From Paramecium octaurelia (lineage: Eukaryota; Ciliophora; Oligohymenophorea; Peniculida; Parameciidae): a DNA stretch of 64,000 nucleotides. Shown here piece after piece: positions 37,501-49,181 of the stretch (position 1 is the stretch's first letter; each line of letters starts with the position of its first letter). The stretch covers positions 213,722 through 277,721 of the forward strand of contig CAJJDP010000068.1 of NCBI GenBank assembly GCA_905182995.1. The letters are read 5' to 3'. The notes beneath the pieces are model-generated. The model was not told the DNA's origin, ran no database searches, and was given only the letters and a program-made list of their open reading frames with translations. Made by a program: the position numbers and the translations under genes.

Positions 37501-40500
37501 TGTATTTGTTAATCCTGTTCCAGTTAAGGTTTCTGTATCTCCTGGGGCATAGGTCTTTTATTGACTTAAAACTAAATCAGCAGATGTTAACATATCTCTT
37601 CTTGGTGATTTGCCAAGGTTCAAAATGTGATTATTGCCTTATTTCTTTGATTCCTCTGTCCATAAAAATCTCTTTCTTTAGACTAATTTTTAATAATCTG
37701 GTTTTTAATGATCAGCCTCTGTCAAAATTCTTGATCCTGTATATTAAGTACTAGATGCTGGATAACTCTCAATTGTTGGATTTAGTGTACTATCATAAGT
37801 AAACAAACAATTATTTGTAGTATCAAGACATGTTGATTCAAGTGTTACTTATACTGTTACAACAACTAATTAAGCTTATTAACTGTAGTATTCAAATTTT
37901 GGTGGAACAGTGCAATATATGACTTCAGACGTGAATCTAGCTTCATCAATTTCACAGATCCAATTAATAGCTTAACCAACAAATACAATAGTTTCTCCCT
38001 AAACAAAGTTAGATCCTGTAATTTTAATAACTGTTCCTCCTGCTTCTGATCCTTTTGCTTAGCTAGTGCCATCTTCTAAAGTAACACTAGTGACTGGAAT
38101 GATATATTTAAATAAGTTATCATTAGCATTTGCATATGAATTACCATAATCTTTTCTAGTAATAGTAACTCTATAGTCACCTGGCATTCCTCCTCTTAAG
38201 TATACTTGAATTGAAGTATCTGTAACAGAAATAACTTTAGCATTATAAGATTTAGATCCAACTAAAGTAACTTTGATATCATTAATAACAGTTCCAAAGT
38301 TGGTTCCTGTAATTGTCATTTCACCTTTGAATACTGGAGTTTTTGAATTGAATTCTAAAGATTATACTTAGATTCTTAAAGCATCATCATATGAAAATAG
38401 ACTACTAGTTACTGTCTTTTAATTGAATGATAAAGTAATTGCTCCAGTTCCACCACTTGCCTTTTTAGGTGTAACAAAAATAATCTAGGTATTAGTAATT
38501 GATAGTGGGTGAACATTTTAACCATCAATTTATAATGTAAAATCTCTATTTAAATTTTTAGGGAATCCTGTACCGGTGATAGTAATAGTTGTACCACCAT
38601 CTGGTGATCCTGTTGCTGGTAAAATGGATGATATAACCAAATCAACATTTTCTCCAGTAACTCCTGCATCAACCTTAGAGAAACCAATAGCTTTATGATG
38701 TACAGCTGGTACTTAATTATCTCCAGCTTCCTTAACATTCTATGAATTCAATTGTTCTAAAGTACAAGTGATTGAATAAGGTGATGTAATAGTTGAAAAA
38801 TTAATATTGGTACAATCAGCTCCTCTAAATGAAATATCTAAATCTGTCTTAGTTATAGTTAAATCAGCTCCTTGTGTTACAGTCAATGATAATTGGGATC
38901 CTGTAACAGAGTAAGCTGTTAAAGTTGGAGTCTTTTCATCACTTAAAGTGAAATCACATGCATCTAATTATTAACAACCAGCTAAAATTTATTCTGTTTC
39001 CACAACAACATTGTTTTCTTTTAATTGGTATTAAACTTCAACTTAAACTTAAGGATGTTAACTATAAGTAAATAGTAATTCGTTGGGTATAGGTTCAAAT
39101 AATAAATTAGTACTATCTGCTATTGGTTTAGTAACAGCAGCAATTACATCTCCATTTCCTGAAACAAGAACGTTTGCTGAAACTTAAAAGTCAGTTAGTT
39201 AATCAACATTGGATCTTAAAACAATGAACCATTTCCATCCGTCTTATGCTCTTCCAACGGTCCAAACAAATGGTCTTTATCCAGTAATTCTTTCAACATT
39301 ATCAGCAATCAATTATGATGTTGCATCAAAAGGTAAATCATAAACGTTAGCAGAGACTTAGAATAAATTTTCAACTCCATTAATAGTCATTGTTAGTTAG
39401 AAAGTTCCACTGATTGGATCAAGTGGTTCTTAAGTTCTTACAACATCTTTAACAGGAGTTCCTCCATTAAATGAGGGTGAGACAAACTTTGGAAGTGCTC
39501 TATAATTGGTGGTACCTCTGTGAGAATCAAATGTGATAGTATATTTATATCCAGCAAAAGTTGTGGCAGTATCATCCAAAGCAGCTCCAGTATTATCTAA
39601 CTTAGTGGCTATAACAGTTACTAAATAACCAGCTCCACAATTTTAAATTGCACTCTTAATAGCATTTGCATTGGCATTTGGTACAATATCCCCAGTAGTG
39701 TATGAATAATATAATGTAGTTTATGGTGTCGTCTTAGTACCATAAGTGAATTAAAGTTAATACTTACCTGCTAATAAAGTATTTCCAGCTGAATTATATA
39801 AAGTGATTTCAATTACTTCTTTAACTGGTGTGTAAGATGTTGCAATTTCATAGACACTATTTAATGAGTTAGATTTTTTAGTAGCACTCTCAACTTCCAT
39901 AGAAAGTGTAAGATATCCAGATGACCCTCCATTAAGATGATAAGCTTCAATATAATAAAATTCTCCTTATTATAAAGCAACAGGTTCAGATATAGTTTTG
40001 ATGTTATATGAATAACTCAAATATTCATACCAATAGTTTTTATATGGATTCCATCCACTTGAAGCTGAAGCTGTATCTGGTCTAACTGGTTTTTTAATTT
40101 CAGCGGTTTAAATATAGAATTAAGCACAATCATCTGAGGCAACATAGAATCTATAATTTCCAGTGAATGGTGCCTTTAAGAAACCTCTAAAGTATTATCC
40201 ATAATATTCTCCAAATGAATTTTAGACATCAGGTTCTGGATAAATACCATCAAATTGAATTCTACTATTTAATTAAGCTTAATTAGTAATGATTTAAGTT
40301 CTGAAGGAAGCACAATTCAAATTTAATCCTGAAACATCCCATCTAGTATAATGTAAACCACTTCCTTATATGTAAACAGAACTCTCAGTAGCATCAGCAA
40401 GAGTCGGTAAATTAGTTAATTTTGGTATCTTTGCATTGATAGTATTTGGGGTTGATGATAACACTTAAATAGTTTCAGATTATCCTGAAATTTTAACTGT

Positions 40501-41415
40501 GTTTTCAGATGGAATTGGACTAAATCCATATCCAGTTATTTCTATAATTTATCCTTCTGGCGATGCAAAATTTGTATTAATCTCGGTAATTATTGGAAGA
40601 ACTCTGAAAATATAAATTAAATAAATACTTTGAGTCGTATGTTCTGTCAGAGTAAACTCTTTTTTATTTAACTCCTACATCATTATTTTGATATCCACTT
40701 TATGATTTAATAGTGTAATCATAGTATCCAGCTTTGATTTCAGCTGATACCTGACATACTACTTGATCATCCCAGAAATTGATCTCATCTGGATACTGAT
40801 CTTAAACTGTGAATCTGTCACATCTGTTTGCTCCCATGAATTGTCCTTCTAGTAATTAAACAACTGAGCTAGATACAGCCCACTTAGCTCTCCAATAACT
40901 TAATGTTCTTGGATAATTTGATCTTGGAGTCACATAAAATAATTTTGGTGTATAGTATTAAGAGTAACTATAAAGGCATTTTGAAGCACATATTGAGTCT
41001 GGTTTATCCAATACCTTAACGACTATTTATAGGCTAGATAAGTTATTGTCATCTGGATCAGGCCTTGTTGTTTTGCAGTTCATGAACAATCCATTTACTC
41101 CCTTATCGGAGATTATACATGGGTATTTACCAATATATACTGCATTATTGCTAGCAGTCTAATCTAATCCTTGAACCTAGAGGAATATTTTTTTTTCTTA
41201 CCTTCATATAAATTGTTGTTCCTCCCATCACAGAACCTTAAAGGCTTGAATTTTCTTATCCTAAAACAGTTGAAGCAGCTAAAATCACGACTGAATCAGA
41301 AGTTGAATCTGTTGAAGAATCCATCATCATGGCTACATTAATATTTGATATGATTACCATCAACATTATTGCTAAGTAGCAAAAGTAACATATTCGTAAA
41401 AGCAATGATAAACAT
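28544..41415 (-). CDS. Fibrocystin-L (PKHD1L1)-like giant surface protein, about 3,800 aa
   Basis: Large type I cell-surface protein. In order on the minus strand: signal peptide (MFIIAFTNMLLLLLSNN), IPT/TIG repeat, PA14 domain (about 39.9-40.3 kb, with SGWNPYKNYWYEY), several more IPT repeats (for example 38059-38319, GTNFGTVINDIKVT), an F5/8-type discoidin domain (about 36.1-36.5 kb), G8 domain 1 (about 35.1-35.8 kb, SDINTWGGYEYPGDGDSV), parallel beta-helix repeats, G8 domain 2 (about 31.2-31.9 kb, WSDPTTWIDNKVPVEGDSP), beta-helix, an Asn-rich linker and one membrane helix with a short cytosolic tail. This order matches PKHD1L1 of animals. Introns are few and short (for example 25 and 26 nt near the start and 38 nt near 29 kb). 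The 950-bp repeat and N gap inside must be collapsed before the length can be trusted. Its role as a sticky or signalling cell-coat protein is inference. Confidence 0.85.
28755..28970 (-). repeat. Asn-rich low-complexity linker
   Basis: Triplet-like AAT/AAC/GGT tract coding for runs of Asn with Gly and Ser, just outside the membrane helix of the giant protein. It is a coding simple repeat; such tracts change length easily. Confidence 0.8.
33169..34118. repeat. Near-identical 950-bp repeat, copy 1
   Basis: Matches 34534-35483 at an offset of 1,365 bp (a multiple of three), with roughly nine single-base differences that I can see (for example ggacagg/gaactgg near 33623 and ctgatcc/tggctcc near 33690). 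Encodes part of the giant protein after G8 domain 1. Confidence 0.9.
34119..34533. other. 415-bp gap of N
   Basis: Unknown bases inside the giant gene between the two 950-bp copies. Reading frames printed across this gap are meaningless. Confidence 0.95.
34534..35483. repeat. Near-identical 950-bp repeat, copy 2
   Basis: Second copy; on the minus strand it comes first. Joining its upstream side to the downstream side of copy 1 gives one continuous frame, so the two copies most likely are one locus (two haplotypes or overlapping contigs). Confidence 0.9.
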
Positions 41416-42646
41416 GCTAATGTTATATAAAAAATAATGATCTTCTACAAAAGTTTAGAGCCCTTTTATACCCCTTAATATCTAGATTAATCTCAGTTTT
41501 AATTTATCACATACCCTAAATAATTAACTGTATCCTGTCCAAATATTGTTAGCAAAACAAGATTAATCGCTAACAACAGAGATTTTCTCCTTATTAGCGT
41601 CGACTTGATACAACTATGGAAAGTCTAAGAAACATAATTTAGTCTTTTTTCAATGTTTGTATTAAAAACCATTTTTCTCTTTTTTATTAGGCTTACTAGC
41701 ATAAAGATGATAATCAGAGCCTGATGTATACATTTTTAAAAACGAAGAGCATGGAAAAATAGAATGAAATTAATTGGAATGTGGTGAATTTTTATTAGAA
41801 AAATCGACATAAATAAAGCTACACAATTGTATGGCTCATAGTAGCGTGCTCTTACACTAATGAAATAAGCCAAGAAATTTTTCTGGAATAATAAGAGTAT
41901 AAAAAGTAAACAACAATTATTGATTTTTTTCCATTTTTAAGCTGCACAAAATTAATCAGCATCTGTGCAGTAAGGATAGGTGGTCAACCCGTTTGTCAAG
42001 TTATGAATGATTTGGAATATTTTTTGTTTTTTACTAATCATACGATTAATCAATTTCTTTAAATGAACGAATGCAAAAAGGAGCACCCGAATGAAGAATA
42101 GAACTTTTTAGTTAATCAAGGTAGCTTGTTATACTTAGGATTTCTGATTTAAATTTGATTATTGATAAGTTGAAATGATACTTGGAAGATTGTGGCTATT
42201 TTTGCTAGTGAAAATTTAATACATGTTAAGAGATTTGAAGCCATTATAAAGTAGTATTGGTGATGATATATATAAGGAATACTTAAATAAATACTTAATA
42301 TTTATTAGAAGGATATACTTGAAGGAATATCTTAATTGTCAAGTTAGAAATTTAAATATCATATTATTATTAAAACTGATATACATTTTTGATAAAGAGC
42401 ACTAATACTAGTTTCCTCAACAGTGGCAAGGGGATGATTTCTTTTTATTGATATGTTTAAAATTAATTTCAGAATAAATATACACATAAATTTGACTTGC
42501 TCTAATGAATGATTTTTTATGAATTTATTTTAATAAATAAAATCTTAGACATATATATCAAGAACTTTTTGCTTAATAAAGAATGAAATATAATAATACA
42601 ATAGTTCCTTTTTTAATTTAAATAAATATTGTAAACAATATTTGTT
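41416..42646. other. 1.2-kb intergenic region
   Basis: AT-rich region upstream of the giant gene. A 31-codon plus-strand frame at 42063-42158 (MNECKKEHPNEEQNFL...) reads naturally and is followed by exon-like stretches to about 42260, but no consistent spliced model emerged. No other feature seen. Confidence 0.35.
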
Positions 42647-44041
42647 TCATTATCTTCTATTTACTTCTTTTATCTATTCAGCAATATCTAATAATTCCTT
42701 TCTAATTTAGGCTTTTTATTTAAAATCTGATTCTTTTTAGGCTTATCTTATTAGTTATTCGTATTTATCATTTAATTACTTCAGTTTGTTTTCGATCTCA
42801 CTATTTCGAACTGTTAAGGGAGGGGACAATAATTTTTTTTTAGAATGCTACTATTAGTGATGTTATTCTTAAGGTATTATGTTGTGCTGATCAGATTTAA
42901 ATGGAGTAGTTTATTTCATATCCTCTAAACAATCTTTAATGGCCTATTTTAAAACACTTGATTTGACAAAACTTTATTCAAATCTTGGACTTGTTATTTG
43001 TGGTGATAAGAAATCTAAATTAAGTTTTGAAACTTTATTATTATTATTTGGTTGCTAATTATTGGTTTAATATTAATTATTGATTAGCATTTCAAATTCA
43101 GGATCATCTGATTAGGAAATGTTTCTCATTCGTTTTTTATTTTGTTGGTTATTTTTTTCTTCATATTCTAATCTTAATTTCAATTATTGATATTTTAAAG
43201 TAATATCTTTTAATTCAATTGTTAATTGATGAATAGCGGATTAATATTCATTACTTTTATTCAATAATTCTTAAATTCTTTTAGTTAATTAATCTTCTGT
43301 TTATTAGCGTTGCATCTATAACTCTTCCATCATTCTCAAGTAGGCTTTCTCTTTTTCTTCGAGCTATGATCTATAAATTTGAATCTGCTTTTCATACTCC
43401 TATAATTTAAATACTGGACATCGCTCTTTATAATCTAGAATATCAGCTTCCAGTTAATGTTTTTCAGTTTACAATTTTTCATATTTCTTTTCTAACTTTT
43501 TTGCATATTATTCGCCTGATTCTACTCTTTATCTCAATTCCATAATTTGTTCTTATTATTTTGAGTTTTCTTCCTATTTTTGCTAATCAACCTTTTACAT
43601 TAAGCCTCTTTCATTAGCTTTATAAGCCTATAATTATCTTTGCAAATATTCAATCTAATTTTGTTAATCTTGCCTATCTTTTTTTCCATCTTCAATCTTT
43701 TTTATTAAATCTGTCACTCTATCTTAGTATTCCTTTAGATGAATTAATCTTTCTTATTGCAATTAGTCAATTTAAAGAATGTAATTATTGATGTTTTCTT
43801 TTTCACTTTGCTATCTTTGCAATTACATGGTTAAAGTTTCATTCTAATTTCTCAACTCAGATATTTACTATAGCAAATATTCCTCATCGTTAGATTTTGT
43901 TTTCGTTGGCAACAATGTGTCAGTTCTTTAAGTTTCCATAACCTTTATTTTCTCTTAAAGTGCTTTCATTGCCATTACATAAGCATTTGAAGAATTTCTA
44001 TATCCAGAATTTGTTGTATTTCTTTATTCTCGTTAAAACAT
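42647..44041 (-). CDS. Long coiled-coil protein, 464 aa
   Basis: Single exon with exact frame. Nearly all the protein is a Gln/Glu/Lys-rich coiled coil (for example LLQQISELRNQNETLTMQLQ and LQEYEKQIQIYRSQLEEKE). It is broken by a more polar, Ser/Pro-containing segment near 42.8-43.1 kb (LSPQITSPRFEQS) and resumes with a final helix (IENKLKQLNDKYEQL). The start MFQREQRNTTNSGYR is basic and disordered. The features suit a cytoskeletal or ciliary scaffold. A 16-bp gap separates its start codon from the cold-shock gene. No specific family recognised. Confidence 0.75.
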
Positions 44042-44057
44042 AGTTTATTTTACAATA
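44042..44057. promoter_or_regulatory. 16-bp divergent intergenic gap
   Basis: Only AT-rich bases between two divergent start codons; shared control presumably reaches into both genes. Confidence 0.4.
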
Positions 44058-44645
44058 ATGATTAAATTTATTGCCAGAAAAATCGACCGATCCTCTTCAT
44101 TCAACAGAGAGGAGCACTAAAATGAAGAAGAATATTTATAAGAATACCCTGTCAATATTCAAAAGCATCTCAACATATCAGACTAAGAATACAGTGTTGA
44201 ATATTAATTATTGAAATAAAATCCTCCAGGAGTGAGCTTGAAATTGAATATCGGAACACCCAAAATTGAAACACCATCAAAGTTACCCTATGTCGTAGAT
44301 GAAAGTCATCAAAGGCATTCTTATTATATTAATATATCAGGCAAAAAGGAAGAATGAAATTCTATGATGATGCCAAAAAATATGGATTTTTAGTCCTTGA
44401 TGAAGACGGAACAGATGTATTCGTTCACTATGATGATCTTTAAGCCGCAGGAATTACTATCGAAAAAATGAAGCTATATAAGATTGTGCATTAGTATTAA
44501 TCATACTAAGATTAGGAATAATCCTCAATATGTGAAATTTACAAAAAACGGAGGTCCTTACTTTGAATTCACCCTTATGAACTATATGGGTAAATATAAT
44601 AAGAGTAGAAAAGCCATAGATCTTTAATTATTGAATTAAATTTGA
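44058..44645 (+). CDS. Cold-shock-domain nucleic-acid-binding protein, 180 aa
   Basis: The C-terminal half is a cold-shock (OB-fold) domain that binds single-stranded RNA or DNA: GRMKFYDDAKKYGFLVLDED (family: GTVKWFNxxKGYGFI), then DVFVHYDDL (family: DVFVHFSAI), ending in KNGGPYFEFTLM (family: GPQAxNV). The two RNP-like motifs with their aromatic residues (F, Y, F / V-F-V-H) are kept. The N-terminal 80 residues are polar and unassigned. Introns of 20 nt (GTAGATGAAAGTCATCAAAG) and 25 nt make the frame exact; without them the frame ends before the domain. Likely a translation or mRNA-storage factor; this is inference. Confidence 0.82.
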
Positions 44646-44793
44646 TATCAAAAAAAAATTTCATCTTATATATTTATACTCTTAATTTTATTACATTAAT
44701 CGTACTTTTATTAAATTTTGGAAAAAAATATTGCAAATAAACTGAATCATCATTCTATTTATTCACATTCATAAAATCATTATTTTTTTCAAC

Positions 44794-45027
44794 ATGGGTT
44801 GTAAGGTTACCAAAAATAAGAGATAATTAAAGGATGTAGATCATTTTATGAACATTCTTGAAAAGAACACCACTGATGATGAAACAAAGATTTCAGAGAA
44901 AAATAAATTATTTTAAATTAATAAGAATCCTATATTTCAAAGGAGACTATCTTAAAAAAAAGAGAGCACTCTGACCAAATAAACCTACTCTTATTTGGAA
45001 AGAAACAATTAGACTTAGAGTGGTTGA
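44794..45027 (+). CDS. Small MGC-type lipidated protein, 77 aa (paralogue 1)
   Basis: Begins MGCKVTKNKR: Gly2 for N-myristoylation and Cys3 for palmitoylation, followed by basic residues, so it is likely membrane-attached. It shares NKNPIFQRRLSQK with QKNPIVQRRVKSH of the protein at 45941, with a similar start, length and layout, so the two are probably paralogues. Single exon, exact frame. Function unknown. Confidence 0.65.
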
Positions 45028-45940
45028 GAATATTTCTGATTCTATTTTTTGTGTTGAGTATATTAAGCTATTTATACATTTAATCTCTTAAGATCTTTTC
45101 CAACTAGAAATAGCATACCATTATCAAATATGATAGTTAAATAAACTAAAATATCATTTACTTTTAGTATCCTTGCAAATTAGGAGATAATATAAGAAAC
45201 GTATATTGAGACCGGCTTTCCTTAAATTCTATAATTGATAGTCTAAGTCCATAATGTTTAGTTATATTCCCATTATTGTAAAATTTACATTAGTAATTTA
45301 TACTAATTTATCTATTATTAGAAAAAAGAAGTTTATTTGTTTCAAAATTAAATTGTTTTTAATAAGGTATTTCAATTTAATGATTAAAGTTTCATCAAAT
45401 GATTAAAAATTTCTACTAAATTAGCATTAATAAAACATTTCCAACCAAGAATAAGTTCCCCATTCCCTTCCCTTTTGATAGTAACCTTGAAATTATATTT
45501 TTTATCAAAAAAAATTAATATTTTGGATCAATAGCAATAATACCAATAAAAGTGATAGCAGATTATATTGAAAAAGAAAATTATTGATGAAACATAATTG
45601 ATATTAAGTCTATTATCTGGTATTGTCCTAATTTCTTCGAATTTAGTTCAAAATTAGATATCAATATAAATATTAATTATTGGATTTTACTTTAATAAAT
45701 TATTGCATTATATTCTTAATTATCTACATTTTATTTTACTTCATATTAAATGGATTAATTATCAAGTAAATTCTGAAGTTTAGTGGGTTTGATTGATTCT
45801 ATTAATTCTGGATCTTAGAATGCATCTCAGATGCTTTAGAACTATGTATATTTAAACGATCGTCAGAAACTGAATAAACTGAATAATTCATCAATTTATG
45901 ATTACAACATTAATATAAAATAAACAATAAAAAAATTAAA
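45028..45940. other. Intergenic region between the two MGC genes
   Basis: About 910 bp, AT-rich. A plus-strand frame opens at about 45779 and runs into the next gene in another frame; it has Gln/Asn-rich codons but no start, so I do not call it. Nothing else seen. Confidence 0.35.
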
Positions 45941-46162
45941 ATGGGATGCGCATAAGTTAAGTAAAAATAGAAAGGAGCTGCGATTTAGTATGAAATTTAT
46001 GAAAGAGCCGAGCCTTCTGTAATATAAGTGTAGAAAAGATATGATATTCAAAAAAATCCTATAGTTTAACGAAGAGTTAAAAGTCATTCATAAACCCCTG
46101 ACTTATAAAATAGAACTAAATAATATTCTGATTTACTTCCAAGTTCCAAACCCTAATTTTGA
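45941..46162 (+). CDS. Small MGC-type lipidated protein, 73 aa (paralogue 2)
   Basis: Starts MGCAQVKQKQKG, again a myristoylation plus palmitoylation signal with a polybasic follow-up. It has the NPIVQRRVKSHS block shared with the protein at 44794, then a Ser/Pro tail (LLPSSKPQF). Single exon, exact frame. The two genes lie 0.9 kb apart on the same strand and probably arose by duplication. Function unknown; a small membrane-peripheral adaptor would fit. Confidence 0.65.
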
Positions 46163-46413
46163 AAAGCCTTTATCAAAAGATAGAGTTATAAGCTTTGAAT
46201 CTATAAATCTATATTTCTAAATCTAAAACAACATTCTCGACAAAAAGGTCTTAAGTATTTATGTATTTCAATTCTTTTTTTTTATTACTCTCTTATTCAT
46301 GTTAACATTTTGTTAATTGTATTTTGATCAACAAAAATCAAGGGAATAAAACATTTCTGACATCATCAACATTTTAATAGATTTTATAACAATATATACA
46401 ACAGAGGCATGAT

Positions 46414-46905
46414 TCAGCTAATTTTACTCTTTTTGGATTGGATCAAATTTGATTAATAATAAACATTAAGAGTGAAAAAAATACGGAAATGCAAAATAGG
46501 TATTAATGAATAGAAAAACTTAACATTAGAACTTTTGCAAATCCTTCTAAGCTTTACATCAATAGGCTAATCAACACCATATTGTTCAGCTATTAAATAT
46601 TTCATATGTTCAGCCTCATTGCAGATTTGTGACTAAATTACTATGAAATCTTTTACAAACTTTACTCCATCTGAAGGAATGAGGTGTTGCAGCCAATAAT
46701 TATTTAACTCTTTATATTTAATGTCATAAATTAACCGATATGCAAAATTAATTGTGATAGTTGGAAAGTAAAATAAAAAATAAAAGAATCAGAAAATGTA
46801 ATGATTGAATTATCATGCAATCAAACAAATTTCATGGTCCCAATTCTGCCTCATTCGATTTAGTAGATAAACAATTTCTTGTAAATCTTATATTTATGAT
46901 GTCAA
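46414..46905 (-). pseudogene. Broken gene with two in-frame TGA codons
   Basis: One frame reads like a real protein at both ends: IQDLQEIVYLLNRMRQNWDH near 46,850-46,900 and NYWLQHLIPSDGVKFVKDF near 46,690. Between them are two TGA codons in the same frame. A third TGA (46906-46908) sits just before the first part. They can be avoided only with an intron of about 117 nt (GTTTG...AAAG), far longer than any other here. The segment between reads as a membrane helix if the TGA codons are passed. Possible explanations: decayed gene, retained internal eliminated sequence, or sequencing error. No family recognised. Confidence 0.4.
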
Positions 46906-47265
46906 TCATTTAAGGCAGTAAAAGGATTGCTATTCTGAAGTTTATGAGGTTTTTTGAATATTAATCAATAGTTTTTATGAAAAAATTACTACTGAACTAC
47001 TGAACTAGATTTATTCAACAATTTCTATTAATTGAATTAGGTTTTAAATATAAAAATGGACAACTGTTGGAAATCTAATATGATTTTGTTGATAAATTAG
47101 ATTAAAATACATGCATGTATAATTAATTTAATAATAATAAATATATATTATAAATATCAATTTATATATTTATTAATATTAAATTTTCATTGGATGAATA
47201 AAGTGGAATTAGAATATATATAGTAATTCAATTTGGGGAGGGCGGGATGAAGAAATAATTAATAA
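46906..47265. other. AT-rich intergenic region
   Basis: About 360 bp. The minus strand near 46910-46970 continues the exon-like reading of the broken gene, with another TGA. Otherwise nothing seen. Confidence 0.35.
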
Positions 47266-49133
47266 ATGGATTTTGAATTCCCTCAATTGTTAAACCCAAC
47301 TGACAACGAACCTTATATTCTAGTTTCTGAGTAGAAGGACGTTTTGAATAGCAAATTATTGACTGCTCGTCATGTTAGTTAAGGAGCTCATTAGGCAGGT
47401 GGAAAACCAGAACTAGTTGTAATAAAGGACTTTTTATAGTATTAATTCTTAGTTATCAATTTAGAGACTTAACAAAAAAGTCCCCATTAGCCTATACTCC
47501 AGATGCAGAGTCTGAACAACTGGTTCATAATTTTAATTCCTAACATAAAGCCTACTAAAGCAAGGTGCAAGCTTAGGTAGACTCATTTAAACAACTTAAT
47601 AAAAAATTGCAAGAGGGATATGATCATGCTTGCAACAATGTAGTTTCCCAATTAGTGGAAGGTGTTAAAGGTGAGACCGAAAATGTGTAAAAAGCATTTG
47701 AGTCCTTATAAAATGTTCTAAAGAGTGATCCTGAATAGGAGGCTTCAATCCCAAAACCAACAGAAATTGTTAATAAAGTATTATTATTCAAATATTTCAA
47801 AGATATCCAACCTAAGAGCAGCTCCGGAATTGCCTGAGTATCTATTTTCGACAACCAAGAAATTGAGAGCTTGGAGAGAGGCTCCAAATGAGTTGTGTGT
47901 TTGGAACAAAACCAAGGAACAATTTTATAGAAATAATCTTGAATCAACTCTGAATCAAGATATCCAGGATAGATCTGAATTGGCTCTCAAATTCTGGAAC
48001 CAATAAATCTAAAGATTGGGAGATTAATTCTTAAATATTTTGTCCGAGGATTCTTCATTGCAATAATAGAATTTCGTTAGCTTAAATATTGAAACAGCAG
48101 AGGCCTTTGCCTTATTATTAAATACAATGATAACTCCTGAAACTAGGGTAGTGTTACATATAGGAGATTTCAGTTAAGCTGATTCTAAATCCATTGCTGA
48201 GTCAATTTCAAGATTGACAAGTATAGTGAATCTATCAATTAAGTGGAATGTCACTAATAAGGCTTAAGGTTTGTCTCACATAGCCTAAGGTAATAGTGCT
48301 AATAATAATTAAAGCTATTGGACAAGCTGAACAATTGAAAGTATTGACTTTTGAATTTTCATCTAATGTGTAAGCCAATTAAGCAAAAGATTTTTTCACT
48401 GAATTTAAAGAGGTCAAATTGCCAAACTTGGAAGAGGTCAATGTAGTTGCCGAACAATCAAATATAAACTCAGCAGTATAACACGTTGCAAAGGCATTAA
48501 AGTCAGTTGGTGGAGCTCAGGTCTCAAGAGTCTCATTGAATTTCAGGTACTTAATAATCATTCATATTATCTCTAGTTAGTCTCAAGTAGATAATAAATC
48601 AGCTTAATAACTTGGTGATGCTTTGAGTTCTTACAAAGGAGTTAAGAGATTATCCTTAAATTTTTCAGGATTTTCATTAAATTCCAATAATATCAAGGAT
48701 GATGGATTTAGTGGTTTGATTCAACATGTTCCAAATTTCTCATCTACTTTAATTGAATTAAATATCAATGTTGGAAGAAATCAATTGACTGATAGTTCTT
48801 TAGCTGCTTTGAATAAGCAATTCTAGAGTGTCAAATGGAGTGCCTTAAAGACTGTGAATATCAGTGTGCATTACAATAAAATAACTGAGGAAGGGGCTAG
48901 AAAATTAGGAAAAGTAAAATAGACATAAATCATTTTAGTTGCTTCACGGTCTCCCAATTTTAGTGAATTTGTAATTGAACTTGAACTCAACTGAAATTAA
49001 TCAAAAGGGATTGAGTTTTATTATTAATTAATTGGGTCCCCAAGTTAGTGCATCAATTCAAGCAAAATAAACTCACGTGACTAAGGAAGAGGCAGCAGAA
49101 TTGGAAGATAAGATAGCATCATTAAAAATTTGA
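47266..49133 (+). CDS. Leucine-rich-repeat-like protein, 577 aa
   Basis: The C-terminal two thirds show irregular leucine-rich repeats of the ribonuclease-inhibitor kind: ...VNLSIKW, LKVLTFEFSS, LPNLEEVNVVAEQ, VKRLSLNFSGFSL, STLIELNINVGRN, ALKTVNISVHYN. The N-terminal part is a helical region (FNSQHKAYQSKVQAQ, FESLQNVLKS) and has no repeats. LRR surfaces bind proteins; no partner is evident. Five introns (29, 25, 25, 30, 25 nt) give 578 codons exactly; the first one has a GTTATC donor, which is weaker. The gene converges on the kinesin gene with 48 bp between stop codons. Confidence 0.75.
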
Positions 49134-49181
49134 TATGATTAATTAATTGATTGCATTATCAAAGAAATATATATAAGTCTA

